Shown: positions 1 to 7,470, counted from the stretch's first letter. The stretch: DNA of 64,000 nucleotides from Collinsella sp. (GCA_018368345.1 JAGZEK010000011.1:1-64000); one strand, 5' to 3'. Translations and numbers: made by a program. The notes: generated by a model not told the origin, from the sequence alone.

Positions 1-1
1 G

Positions 2-73
2 ACGAAACTGGAGAGGAGGTATTACGAGCTCCTGTGCGAATTGGAGAGAGCGCTCCCGCAAACTGCCTCTTGA
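2..73 (+). CDS. C-terminal end of an unidentified protein (partial)
   Basis: Frame 2 is open from the window edge to a TGA at 71-73 and encodes 23 residues, ending in a charged helical stretch (ERRYYELLCELERALPQTAS). The residue mix looks like a real protein C-terminus, but it is too short to assign to a family. The following TTGACA promoter-like box overlaps its stop codon. Not certain: an open frame of this length can arise by chance. Confidence 0.4.
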   Translation, partial: TKLERRYYELLCELERALPQTAS

Positions 74-98
74 CAACTTATAGGAGCGTCGGTTTTAT
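70..98 (+). promoter_or_regulatory. Putative sigma-A-type promoter
   Basis: TTGACA (70-75) is followed after 17 nt by TTTTAT (93-98). It would drive the small gene at 281 through an untranslated leader of roughly 175 nt. The match to the vegetative consensus is good at -35 and moderate at -10. No coding sequence is convincing between 74 and 280. Confidence 0.45.
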
Positions 99-280
99 TT
101 TTACAATCTTTGTCATGGTCGAGGGTGTGGTAGCAAACGTAGTAGATAGGTCCATTTTGTGGCAACGGATCATTCAAGCTCAATCTCGAAGGCTGAAGAG
201 AGCCTCTCATCCACGCCTGCGAGCGAAAACCAAATAGAATGAAAGGCAAATGGAAAGCCCGTTTGACGAGCGGAGAACAT

Positions 281-601
281 ATGCGCGACGTAGCCGAAAG
301 CGACTGGAAGCTGTTTAAGAAAATGCTTCCTCAATGGCAAGAACGTTATATGGAAAAGCTCATCGGCCGGTACGTTGAGATGCTGAACGGCGACAGCGAA
401 GCGTCCAGTAGATTTTGGGCGCTAGAAGAGCGTATCAATAGGGATAAGCTGTCCTCAGGAGTGCTGGTGAACGACCTTCGCCGCAGTACAATGCACCGTG
501 AGATAGCCAATTTGCTTATCGACAGCGTGATTACCCTCGACGATCTTGACGGTTTTACCGAAGACATTAAAAGCTATGCGCAACACTGGACTGGCCAGTA
601 A
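281..601 (+). CDS. Small conserved hypothetical protein (106 aa)
   Basis: Soluble, highly charged, predicted all-helical protein with no signal peptide or membrane segment. I chose the ATG at 281 (MRDVAESDW) because a GGAGA box lies at 272-276; an in-frame ATG at 239 has no ribosome-binding site. The layout (SDWKLF, LPQWQERYME, SSRFWALEERI, RRSTMHREIANLL, ITLDDLDGF) resembles a family of short Firmicutes/Actinobacteria proteins often mislabelled 'multidrug transporter'; nothing in this sequence supports transport. Function unknown. A perfect 13-bp hairpin follows at 635-676. Confidence 0.75.
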   Translation: MRDVAESDWKLFKKMLPQWQERYMEKLIGRYVEMLNGDSEASSRFWALEERINRDKLSSGVLVNDLRRSTMHREIANLLIDSVITLDDLDGFTEDIKSYAQHWTGQ

Positions 602-634
602 GAGCACTGAACGACAGACATTCCCAGCAAAGCG

Positions 635-676
635 GGGCAAACGCCGGGCCACCTAATGGTTGTCCGGCGTTTGCCC
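635..676 (+). terminator. Hairpin after the small hypothetical gene
   Basis: GGGCAAACGCCGG (635-647) pairs perfectly with 664-676 across a 16-nt loop. There is no U-tract immediately after, so it may protect the 3' end rather than act as a classic intrinsic terminator. Confidence 0.45.
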
Positions 677-680
677 AGAT

Positions 681-720
681 TAACCTGCCAAAGATGAACC
701 TGTCCCTTTTTGGCGGGTTA
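681..720 (-). repeat. GGGACAGG hairpin repeat, copy 1 (reverse)
   Basis: Read on the minus strand: a CCGCCAAAA / TTTGGCAGG inverted pair around the core AGGGACAGGTT, then AATCTGGGCAAAC. It belongs with the copies at 5141, 7411, 20948 and 48187. Its end overlaps the 15-bp hairpin at 715-750. Confidence 0.75.
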
Positions 721-750
721 CTCGGCGCTTTTAAGAGCGCCGAGTAACCC
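715..750. repeat. Perfect 15-bp inverted repeat, 6-nt loop
   Basis: GGGTTACTCGGCGCT (715-729) and its exact complement (736-750) flank the loop TTTAAG. No T-run follows on either strand. It directly abuts a dispersed repeat copy, so it may be part of a compound mobile or folded element. Confidence 0.65.
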
Positions 751-810
751 GTTCTGGGATTCAAGCTGTAGCGAGCCACCGACGCGCCCACAGCCACTAA
801 ATTGCATAAA

Positions 811-852
811 CCGCCCCGCCGATTGCATATTTCGGCGGGGCGGTTGCTTTTT
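811..852 (+). terminator. Intrinsic terminator-like hairpin
   Basis: CCGCCCCGCCGA (811-822) pairs with 832-843 and is followed by TTGCTTTTT. The structure is strong, but no gene clearly ends just upstream; the nearest plus-strand gene ends at 601. Confidence 0.55.
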
Positions 853-1144
853 GCCCGCGGGTACCCCAGGGGGCGGCGTGCAAATTCCGGAGAATTCAGC
901 ATCCCGGAGTCCGCGAGTGTGGGAGCGGGCGCACAAAAGCGCATTGAAAGCCTGACTTTGAGCTCCGGCGCCTCGAGGACCGCTCATTTTTTTGCAGAAT
1001 GCGGCCCGCGGCGCCTGTCTCTCGCCCAAAATCCAGTATGCAGGCACCCTCGGCTGCTGAATACTCCCAAAAATGCACGCCGCATCCTACCCCAGGCACT
1101 TGCAGCAAGAAGACGAATAGCCTCGGCCTCCCCGGTTACCGCAC

Positions 1145-1263
1145 GAGGCCCCAGGGCTTACCTCCCAAATCTTTCCGCAGGACGGAAGGATCCCGCCGCG
1201 CGAAGCGCACGGCGGGATCCTGACATGTCCGAGGACGATTTGGGAGGTAAGCCCTGGGGTCTC
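1145..1263. repeat. Long palindromic element A (119 bp)
   Basis: Outer arms 1145-1171 and 1237-1263 pair over 27 positions with one G-T wobble (23 contiguous perfect pairs). Inner arms GGATCCCGCCG (1188-1198) and its complement (1210-1220) enclose a loop containing GCGAAGCGC. Read on the minus strand, the junction linkers are GTCCTCGGACAT and GTCCTGCGGAA, identical to those in the palindrome at 56691-56835 although the arms are unrelated. It lies just past the 3' end of pfk. Confidence 0.85.
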
Positions 1264-1287
1264 CGATGAGAGCAGTTTCGGCCGAGG

Positions 1288-2367
1288 CTATTCGTCGCCG
1301 AAGCTGATGCCCAACGCCTTGGCCTCGCGTACCAGGTCGCTCTGGGGATCGACATACTTGAGCTTGCCGGCGACATCCTCGAGTGGCATATGGCACATCT
1401 TGCCGTCGCGCAGGGCAATCATGTAGCCAAACTCGCCGCGCAGACAGCCGAGCGCTGCCTCGACGCCGCACTGGGTCGCAAAGATGCGGTCCTGAGCGTC
1501 GGGCTGACCGCCGCGCTGCGTGTGGCCGGGGATGGCGACGCGGGTCTCGCGACCGGTCTTGGCCTCGATCTCCTTGGCGATGTCGTACACGATCGAAGGG
1601 CTCGTACGCTCGGCGAGTTTCTTCTTGTACTCCTTCTTGGACAGCGCCGCGTCCTCCTTGGAGATAGCGCCCTCGGCGACGGCCACGATGGTAAAGCGGC
1701 TGCCGGTTTCCATGCGATGTTCAATGGTCTTGATGACGTTATCCATGTCGTAGGGAATCTCGGGAATCAAGATGACATCCGCGCCGCCCGCGACGCCGGC
1801 GTACAGCGGGATCCAGCCAACCTTGTGGCCCATGATCTCGATGACAAACACGCGGCCGTGACTCGAGGCAGTGGTGTGGATGTCGTCGATGCACTTGGTG
1901 GCGACGTCGATGGCGCTCGTAAAGCCAAACGTCAGCTCGGTGCCCCAGGTGTCGTTATCGATGGTCTTGGGCAGGGCGATAACGTTGAGGCCCTCTTCGC
2001 GCAGCCGGTTGGCGGTCTTGGTGGAGCCGTTGCCGCCCAGCATAAACAGGCAGTCGAGCTGCAGCTTATGATAGGTGTGGACCATCGCCGGCACCTTCTC
2101 GACACCATCGGCTTCGGGGGTATCCAGGCGCTTGAACGGCGTGCGGCTCGTGCCCAGGATGGTGCCGCCGCGGGTGAGGATACCGCTAAAATCGGCGGGC
2201 GTCATGACGCGGAATCTGCTGTAGATAAGGCCCTGGTAGCCGTCCTCAAAACCGTAGATCTCGATAGGTTCTTCGCTATTGGTCATAAGCGTTTTGACGA
2301 TGCCGCGCATGGTGGCGTTGAGCGCTTGGCAGTCGCCGCCACTGGTAAGAAGACCGATCCTAAGCAT
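1288..2367 (-). CDS. pfkA: 6-phosphofructokinase
   Basis: Phosphorylates fructose-6-phosphate to fructose-1,6-bisphosphate, the committing step of glycolysis; cytosolic, 359 aa. Visible motifs: the N-terminal nucleotide loop LLTSGGDCQALNA, GGNGST (donor-site region), PKTIDND (catalytic Asp) and HTQRGGQPDAQDR (effector/substrate arginines). The donor site is mixed. The position equivalent to E. coli Gly104 is Gly, as in ATP enzymes, while Lys precedes TIDND, as in PPi enzymes and some ATP enzymes such as the trypanosomal one. ATP use is my preference but not certain. Monocistronic; a long palindrome follows its stop. Confidence 0.93.
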   Translation of the reverse strand: MLRIGLLTSGGDCQALNATMRGIVKTLMTNSEEPIEIYGFEDGYQGLIYSRFRVMTPADFSGILTRGGTILGTSRTPFKRLDTPEADGVEKVPAMVHTYHKLQLDCLFMLGGNGSTKTANRLREEGLNVIALPKTIDNDTWGTELTFGFTSAIDVATKCIDDIHTTASSHGRVFVIEIMGHKVGWIPLYAGVAGGADVILIPEIPYDMDNVIKTIEHRMETGSRFTIVAVAEGAISKEDAALSKKEYKKKLAERTSPSIVYDIAKEIEAKTGRETRVAIPGHTQRGGQPDAQDRIFATQCGVEAALGCLRGEFGYMIALRDGKMCHMPLEDVAGKLKYVDPQSDLVREAKALGISFGDE

Positions 2368-2506
2368 GATGAATCCTTCCGGGCAAGTTATAACATGCGC
2401 ATAAGTTTACCCCCGCACACTGTTGATACGGGGGTAAAACGTGTTAGCTCAAGCGTATGGAAATGTAAGCAACGTCAGGGAACGTAAGGTCGACGGGCCT
2501 GGCTCC

Positions 2507-3592
2507 TTACAGCGCAAAGGCGTCGACGTCGCCCCAGTGGCGGCGCAGAGTGATGGCGGCAGCGGGCTCGGTATTGTCAAAGATGACCGACCATTGCGTA
2601 TTGCTGGTGATGTCTTCCGGATTGGGCTCTTGGGCTGCGGCGCGAAGGGCCTTCCAAGCGACTGCCTCGTCCTGGGCACCGGCGTGGGCGTCAAGGACAT
2701 CGGCGATTGCGACGGCGCGCTCTTTACCATGGCCCAGCTCGTCATTCTTTTGGTTGGGCAGCACTTCGTCGCCATAGCAAGCGTAGAAGTTCGTAACCTG
2801 GCGTACAGGAGTCGCTTTGAAAGCACGGTTCGGATCGCGCGGATCCCACTCTACTACGCGCGCGTCACCGGCGGCGTCGTTGATAAAGAAGTGGTAATCG
2901 CGTCCTGCCATGGCGTGCATGTCGTAGGCGGAAAGCAGGTCGACAGCTTCTTGCGTGGTGGCGGCACGGTCGAGCACCAGACGGATGGCGAGCGAGGTAT
3001 TGATGACGGGGCGTTGCGCGTCCTGGTCACAGGGCTTGGAATCCAGAGTGAGTACGGCAATGGACACGCCACATTCGTTAACACCGTCGAGCTGGGCAAA
3101 CGGGCCCATGAGTGCGGCGGCACGTCCGGCGACGGAGTCAAGCGGAGTGTTATCGCCCAGGTTGTTAAGGGCGGCAAACCCGATGGAGGCATAGCCGCCA
3201 CGTGGGTGATTGCGCACCAGCAGCGCCGAGGTGTCGTCCTTAAAGTCGTAATTGCGACCGGTGCGCACGCGGCCTTCGGCATCTACGGCGACAAAAGCGC
3301 TGCAGGCAAACTGGGGCGCCTGGACATGTACCGGCACACCGGGCAGCACCTGCGCCACCACGGCATCGATGTAGGCCTGGTCGTCGCGCACGCCAGCGGC
3401 GATGATGCGATCAAGATCGTAGTCGTAGGCGATGTCGATTGCGTACAGGTCATAGCCATCCGCGTAGCCGGTCAAGCGTTTGAGCGACGCGGCGGACTTG
3501 ATTTGCTTGTGATAAACGATACCGGTGGCAGCGGCAAGGCCGACGGCGACTCCCGCGACACCGCAGGCGATGGCAATGTTACGTGGCTTCAT
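2507..3592 (-). CDS. Membrane-anchored C45/choloylglycine-hydrolase-type acylhydrolase
   Basis: 361-aa N-terminal-nucleophile-like hydrolase of the linear amide C-N hydrolase group (bile salt hydrolase / penicillin acylase / acyl-CoA:6-APA acyltransferase). Residues 5-25 form a hydrophobic N-terminal anchor, so the enzyme probably faces outside. The candidate nucleophile is the Cys in QFACSAFVAVD, followed by the family's RxYDF (GRNYDF) and a conserved Asn region (FAALNNLGD). In true family members the Cys becomes N-terminal after processing; here about 96 residues precede it. The substrate cannot be read from sequence, so bile-salt hydrolysis is only one possibility. It stands alone, divergent from the aminopeptidase gene. 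Confidence 0.75.
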   Translation of the reverse strand: MKPRNIAIACGVAGVAVGLAAATGIVYHKQIKSAASLKRLTGYADGYDLYAIDIAYDYDLDRIIAAGVRDDQAYIDAVVAQVLPGVPVHVQAPQFACSAFVAVDAEGRVRTGRNYDFKDDTSALLVRNHPRGGYASIGFAALNNLGDNTPLDSVAGRAAALMGPFAQLDGVNECGVSIAVLTLDSKPCDQDAQRPVINTSLAIRLVLDRAATTQEAVDLLSAYDMHAMAGRDYHFFINDAAGDARVVEWDPRDPNRAFKATPVRQVTNFYACYGDEVLPNQKNDELGHGKERAVAIADVLDAHAGAQDEAVAWKALRAAAQEPNPEDITSNTQWSVIFDNTEPAAAITLRRHWGDVDAFAL

Positions 3593-3753
3593 GACGACTC
3601 CTCTCGTCCTGTTAGCGTAATTGTCGCAAAAGGTGCACGGGCATGATGGCTCAACTTGGTGAGCGGCGCGGAATTAAGCACGGAATGAAGAGTGCGGCAC
3701 TGGCGTGGCGGGGTATGCTGGAGGGGATCATCAGCCCAGCGAAAGGGGAGAAC

Positions 3754-5139
3754 ATGACGGATCAGGAAACGCCCGAGCGCGCGCATGTGACGGCAGACGA
3801 TATCGAGGCCGCCAACGACCTCATCGACTTTATCGAGGCATGCCCCAGCATGTTTCATACGGCAGCGACCATTATGGCCGAGCTCGACGAGGCGGGCTTT
3901 ACCTACCTGCCCGAGAACGCGGCGTGGGATATCGAGCCGGGCGGTCGCTATTACACGCAGCGCAACACCTCGAGCGTCATCGCCTTTAAGGTTGGCGAGG
4001 ACCTGGCCGCAACGTGGGGCGAGGACGGCGTTGCCGGCGACTATCATTTTCAGCTCACGGCATCGCACAGTGATTCTCCGACGTTTAAGGTCAAAGCCGT
4101 GCCTGAGCTCGACGGTGCGGGTGAGACGCTGCGCCTGAACACCGAGGCCTACGGCGGCATGATCGACTACACCTGGTTCGATCGTCCGCTGGCGCTCGCG
4201 GGCCGCGTGCTGGTGCGCGAGGGCGACCGTATTGAGAGCCGCTTGCTTGCCACCGAGCGCGAGGTCGCTATCATTCCGAGCCTTGCCATCCACATGAACC
4301 GCGGCGTTAACGAGGGCTTTGCGCCCAACCGAGCTGTCGACCTGTGCCCGCTCATCAGCGCCGGTGACCTTAAGCAGGGAGATTTTGACGCCCTGATCGC
4401 CGACGAACTGGACGTTGAGCCCGAGCAAATTTTGGGTCGCGACCTGTTCCTGGTCAATCGTCAGGATGCACGCATTTGGGGCTGGGCCGACGAGTTTATC
4501 TCGACGCCCAAGCTCGACGACCTGGCCTGCGCCTACACCTCGCTGCAGGCATTTTTGGGTGCCGAGAATGCGCACGACGTTTCGGTCTTTTGCTGCTTTG
4601 ATAACGAGGAGGTTGGCTCCGAGACCAAGCAGGGCGCCATGTCGACGTTCTTGGCCGACGCGCTGCGCCGCATCAACGGGTCGCTGGGCTTCGATGACGA
4701 GTCGTACCACCGCGCACTTGCCGCTTCGATGCTCGTGAGCTGCGACAACGCGCATGCCGTGCACCCCAACCACGCCGAGAAGTGCGATGCCCGCAACCGG
4801 GTTGTGCTTAACGGCGGCATCGTCATCAAGGAAGCCGCCAACCAGCACTACTGCACCGATGCTTTTAGCCGCGCGGTGTTCCAGGCTATCTGCGATGACG
4901 CCGACGTGCCCACGCAGGCCTTCGCCAACAAGAGCGATATGGCCGGCGGCTCCACGCTCGGCAATCTGTCCAATATGCAGGCGAGCATGCATGCCGTGGA
5001 CGTGGGCCTGCCGCAGCTGGCCATGCACTCGAGCTACGAGACCGGCGGCGTGCGCGACGTGATGTACGCCATCCGCGCCCTCACCGCCTTCTACGAGCGT
5101 GACCTGACCATCAACGGAGCCGAAAGCGTGGAGCTCTAA
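3754..5139 (+). CDS. apeB: M18 family zinc aminopeptidase
   Basis: Cytosolic dinuclear-zinc aminopeptidase, 461 aa, removing N-terminal (often acidic) residues from peptides. Start ATG 3754 (MTDQETPE) has an AGGGGAG box just upstream; the open frame to 3643 is unsupported. M18 hallmarks in order: LTASHSDSPTFKVK (first metal His/Asp), CFDNEEVGSETKQGA (catalytic Glu and metal Glu), NAHAVHPNH, NKSDMAGGSTLG and the C-terminal MHSSYE histidine. The length matches the family. Followed by a GGGACAGG-type repeat and a terminator at 5225-5258. Confidence 0.92.
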   Translation: MTDQETPERAHVTADDIEAANDLIDFIEACPSMFHTAATIMAELDEAGFTYLPENAAWDIEPGGRYYTQRNTSSVIAFKVGEDLAATWGEDGVAGDYHFQLTASHSDSPTFKVKAVPELDGAGETLRLNTEAYGGMIDYTWFDRPLALAGRVLVREGDRIESRLLATEREVAIIPSLAIHMNRGVNEGFAPNRAVDLCPLISAGDLKQGDFDALIADELDVEPEQILGRDLFLVNRQDARIWGWADEFISTPKLDDLACAYTSLQAFLGAENAHDVSVFCCFDNEEVGSETKQGAMSTFLADALRRINGSLGFDDESYHRALAASMLVSCDNAHAVHPNHAEKCDARNRVVLNGGIVIKEAANQHYCTDAFSRAVFQAICDDADVPTQAFANKSDMAGGSTLGNLSNMQASMHAVDVGLPQLAMHSSYETGGVRDVMYAIRALTAFYERDLTINGAESVEL

Positions 5140-5140
5140 T

Positions 5141-5173
5141 ACCTGCCAAAAAGGGATGTTAATTTTGGCAGGT
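5141..5173 (+). repeat. GGGACAGG-type hairpin repeat, copy 2
   Basis: CCTGCCAAAA (5142-5151) and TTTTGGCAGG (5163-5172) flank a diverged core (AGGGATGTTAA). The shared 3' extension TTTTATCTGGG follows. Confidence 0.7.
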
Positions 5174-5224
5174 TTTATCTGGGCGAATGCAAAGGGTGAA
5201 ACCGAACTAGATCGGTGATACGTG

Positions 5225-5258
5225 GCCGCCGAGGTGCAGTGCGCCTCGGCGGCTTTTT
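5225..5258 (+). terminator. Intrinsic terminator of the aminopeptidase gene
   Basis: GCCGCCGAGG (5225-5234) pairs with CCTCGGCGGC (5244-5253), followed by TTTTT. Confidence 0.85.
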
Positions 5259-5291
5259 GTGTACAGAGTGCGGCTAATGCTAATAAATGCT

Positions 5292-5328
5292 ATACGTGCT
5301 TTACGTATCTACCATAGAGTTTTATGAT
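5292..5328 (+). promoter_or_regulatory. Promoter and operator of the toxin-antitoxin operon
   Basis: TTTACG (5300-5305), 17-nt spacer, TATGAT (5323-5328). The palindrome ATACGT-GCTTT-ACGTAT (5292-5308) overlaps the -35 box. This is the usual arrangement for ribbon-helix-helix antitoxin autorepression; binding is inferred. Confidence 0.6.
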
Positions 5329-5353
5329 GATTTTAAAGTATTAAGGAGGGGTC

Positions 5354-5734
5354 ATGACCACAACAGCCGCTCAGATCAACGTACGTCTCGATGCCGATCT
5401 TAAAAGGAGCGGGGACGCCGCTCTCTCCAGGGCCGGTATGACGCCGAGCCAAGCGGTGCGAGCGCTCTGGCAGCTTGCAGCGTCGCTGGCCGATCGCCCC
5501 GGTGCGCTCGAGGATATCCTGCTGCCCAGTCGTGTCCGGGCGGAACAGCGCGAGCGCGAAAAGGCCGCTAAACGTAAGCTCGAGCTCATGGATCAGGGGT
5601 CGAAGCTGTTCGCTGCCGCTTGCCGTGAGTCGGGAATCGATATGGTCAAGGCTCAGCCCTCGGGCGATGAAGAACTCAAACGGAACGCCTACGCGGATCG
5701 CTACGGCGAGGAGATGAGCTGGCTCTATGAGTGA
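5354..5734 (+). CDS. RelB/DinJ-type antitoxin
   Basis: 126-aa antitoxin with an N-terminal ribbon-helix-helix DNA-binding segment (AAQINVRLDADLKRSGDAALSRAGMTPSQAVRALWQ, residues ~5-40). A long charged helix (~57-85) and a C-terminal tail would wrap the toxin. GGAGGGG precedes the ATG. It overlaps the toxin start by 8 nt, typical of translational coupling. It should neutralise the downstream PIN protein and repress its own promoter (palindrome at 5292-5308). Slightly longer than most RelB/DinJ proteins. Confidence 0.85.
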   Translation: MTTTAAQINVRLDADLKRSGDAALSRAGMTPSQAVRALWQLAASLADRPGALEDILLPSRVRAEQREREKAAKRKLELMDQGSKLFAAACRESGIDMVKAQPSGDEELKRNAYADRYGEEMSWLYE

Positions 5735-6218
5735 GGCTCCAAGGCGCATCTTGGTTGACACCAACGTGTGGCTCGATTACTTCATTCCCTCACGACGTGG
5801 TCGTTCGGTGGCGATTGAGTTTTTACGCGATGCATGCACGGCGCAGGTGGATTTGCTGTATGCGGCGACATCGTCCAAAGATCTGTTCTATTTGATTTCG
5901 AGCGAACATAAGGCGTGGTATCGGCGCGAGCATGGCTCGCTATCCCAAGATGCCGCCGTGGCGGCGACATCACTTGCATGGGATTGCCTCGACGTGTTGT
6001 CGCAACTTGCCACGCCGGTACCCTGCGACCTGAGTGACATATGGATGGCGAGCAAGCAGCGTAAGCTCCATAGCGATTACGAAGACGATTTAATCATTGC
6101 GGCAGCAATGCGCGCAAAGGCAGACCTTCTGGTCACCAACGATGCCAAACTCTGTTCACACGCACCCGTCGCAGCAATGAGCGCAGAAGACGCAAAGAAT
6201 TACTTAGCAACGCTCTAG
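5727..6218 (+). CDS. PIN-domain ribonuclease toxin (VapC-like)
   Basis: 163 aa. The PIN-fold acidic residues are visible: Asp in ILVDTNVWLDYF near the N-terminus, paired Asp in YEDDLIIAAA (~residues 118-126), and Asp in LLVTNDAKL (~137-142). PIN toxins are magnesium-dependent endoribonucleases that cut tRNA or rRNA. The partner here is RelB-like rather than VapB/Phd-like, a less usual pairing. Followed by a short repeat and RNA-like fold at 6234-6411 rather than a gene. Confidence 0.87.
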   Translation: MSEAPRRILVDTNVWLDYFIPSRRGRSVAIEFLRDACTAQVDLLYAATSSKDLFYLISSEHKAWYRREHGSLSQDAAVAATSLAWDCLDVLSQLATPVPCDLSDIWMASKQRKLHSDYEDDLIIAAAMRAKADLLVTNDAKLCSHAPVAAMSAEDAKNYLATL

Positions 6219-6233
6219 CAATTTGAAGACCCT

Positions 6234-6319
6234 GCAGGTCGAATAAAAGTCAGCGAGAGCCCACAGGTAGGGCCGCGCCAGCAAAGCGCCGCAGGTTGAA
6301 CAAAAGTCAGCGAGAGCCC
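6234..6319 (+). repeat. Pair of 29-nt direct repeats after the toxin gene
   Basis: 6234-6262 and 6291-6319 match at 27 of 29 positions (shared block AAAAGTCAGCGAGAGCCC), spaced 57 nt apart start to start. Only the second copy continues into the folded element at 6314-6411. Confidence 0.75.
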
Positions 6320-6411
6320 GCCAGAGTGAGCAAGGTGCCTTGAAAGAGGAGGGCATTGACCTTCTGGTCATGCCCGACGATTGAAAGGCAGATTGCCGCT
6401 CTGGCGGGCTC
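6314..6411 (+). other. Multi-branched fold, possible structured RNA
   Basis: The outer stem GAGCCCGCCAGAG (6314-6326) pairs perfectly with 6399-6411. Inside are three small hairpins: CAAGG/CCTTG near 6331-6342, GGGCATTGACC-TTCT-GGTCATGCCC (6351-6375, one bulge) and GGCA-GAT-TGCC near 6387-6397. No ORF. It could be a 3'-UTR structure of the toxin-antitoxin mRNA, a small RNA or a repeat element. Confidence 0.5.
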
Positions 6412-6424
6412 GCAGCGTCGAGGG

Positions 6425-6452
6425 GTTCCGGCGTTTGGTAAAACGCCGGAAC
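6425..6452 (-). terminator. Hairpin at the end of the dehydrogenase gene
   Basis: GTTCCGGCGTTT (6425-6436) pairs perfectly with 6441-6452, four nucleotides past the dehydrogenase stop on the minus strand. The 3' side lacks a long U-tract. Confidence 0.55.
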
Positions 6453-6455
6453 AAC

Positions 6456-7391
6456 CTAATGCTCAATCCAGCAACGCAGAGTCTCGCCGGCTTGCAGGTG
6501 ACGCAGATTCTCTGCGGCAATGTCGACCACATTGTTGAGCGTGGCGGCCAGATGGAACCAGCCCGAGATATGCGGCGTAATGAGCATGTTAGGCGCATCC
6601 CACAGTGGGCTTGTCTCAGGCAGCGGCTCGAGGTCGGTGACGTCGACCGCGGCGCCGGCGAGATGACCCGACTCCAGGGCGGCAACCAAGTCGTCGGCGA
6701 CCACAAGGTCGCCGCGGCCGCCGTTGGCAAAGAAGGCGCCCGGTTTCATCGCAGCGAAGAACTCGGCGTTCGCCAAGCCGCGGGTCTCGGGCGTGCTGGG
6801 CATAAAGGATGCGACGATGTCAGCCTCGGCCAGACGCTCAGACAGGGCGTCCATGCTGTCCATGTCCTCAAACACAATGGGGTAGACGAGCGGATGGCGC
6901 TTGATGCCGCGGACGTGCGCACCCATGTTGCGGCAGAGCGTGGCGAAGTGGCCACCGATATCGCCCGCGCCCAGCACCAGCACATTGGCGTTTTTGAGCG
7001 AGGTGACCGGCCCCAAATCCTCCCAGCGATGCTCGCGCTGCAGGTCCTGGTAGCCGGGCAGGCGCTTCATCATAGACAGCACCATGGCAAACATGTGCTC
7101 GCTCACGGCCTGGCCGTAGGCGCCGATTGAGCAAGACAGCTTGGCTTCGGCCGGCACGGTGCCGGCGGCGAGATAGTCGTCATAGCCGGCGGTCTGCAGT
7201 TGCAGCAGCTGGAGGCGCTCGCATGCGGTCAGCAGGGAAGGGTCTATGTTGCCCAGGATCACGTCGGCATTGGCGACCTGTTCACGCGTGATGGTGTCGG
7301 AGCTCGTGTAGATAAAGTCCTCGCCCGGAGCGCTCGACTCAAGAATTGCGCGATGGCGGTCGTTGACGGGCAGCAAAACCAGGATGTTCAC
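6456..7391 (-). CDS. D-isomer-specific 2-hydroxyacid dehydrogenase
   Basis: Cytosolic NAD(P)-dependent oxidoreductase, 311 aa, interconverting a 2-keto acid and its D-2-hydroxy acid; the substrate is not predictable. GTG start at 7391 (VNILVLLPVND) is preceded by AAAGGA; the upstream extension runs into a dispersed repeat and is not coding. Rossmann loop VLGAGDIGGHFA; catalytic Arg in NGGRGDLVV, Glu in TDLEPLPE, His in ITPHISGW, all in family order. Single-gene unit with a hairpin after it. Confidence 0.88.
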   Translation of the reverse strand: MNILVLLPVNDRHRAILESSAPGEDFIYTSSDTITREQVANADVILGNIDPSLLTACERLQLLQLQTAGYDDYLAAGTVPAEAKLSCSIGAYGQAVSEHMFAMVLSMMKRLPGYQDLQREHRWEDLGPVTSLKNANVLVLGAGDIGGHFATLCRNMGAHVRGIKRHPLVYPIVFEDMDSMDALSERLAEADIVASFMPSTPETRGLANAEFFAAMKPGAFFANGGRGDLVVADDLVAALESGHLAGAAVDVTDLEPLPETSPLWDAPNMLITPHISGWFHLAATLNNVVDIAAENLRHLQAGETLRCWIEH

Positions 7392-7410
7392 AAGCAGTCC
7401 TTTCCGCTCG

Positions 7411-7446
7411 ACCTGCCAAAAAGGGACAGGTTTATTTTGGCAGGTT
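7411..7446 (+). repeat. GGGACAGG hairpin repeat, copy 3
   Basis: ACCTGCCAAAA ... TTTTGGCAGGT arms around AGGGACAGGTTTA, followed by TGTATCAGGCAAAACGTT. It lies immediately upstream of the dehydrogenase start, in its leader or promoter region. Confidence 0.8.
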
Positions 7447-7470
7447 GTATCAGGCAAAACGTTATAAAAA

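Larger units (their letters stand above)
602..1287. other. 686-nt gene-free tract rich in inverted repeats
   Basis: No ORF here has a ribosome-binding site and recognisable protein character; overlapping ORFs on both strands are GC-driven. It holds, in order: a 13-bp hairpin (635-676), a reverse copy of the GGGACAGG repeat (681-720), a perfect 15-bp hairpin (715-750), a terminator-like hairpin (811-843), a 29-nt imperfect inverted pair (873-901 with 1055-1083, e.g. both reading GCGGCGTGCA and ATTCAGCA), an inverted 16-nt copy of the pfk 3' end (1112-1127) and a long palindrome (1145-1263). Confidence 0.7.

Noticed and set aside
34..237. 67-codon ORF at the window start
   Set aside because: It begins inside the 3' end of another frame with better protein character and has no ribosome-binding site.
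710..1269. Overlapping ORFs on both strands before pfk
   Set aside because: No ribosome-binding sites, no protein-like composition, and the tract is full of inverted repeats.
6234..6319. CRISPR remnant after the toxin gene
   Set aside because: Only two copies with mismatches and a folded 3' continuation; no cas genes.
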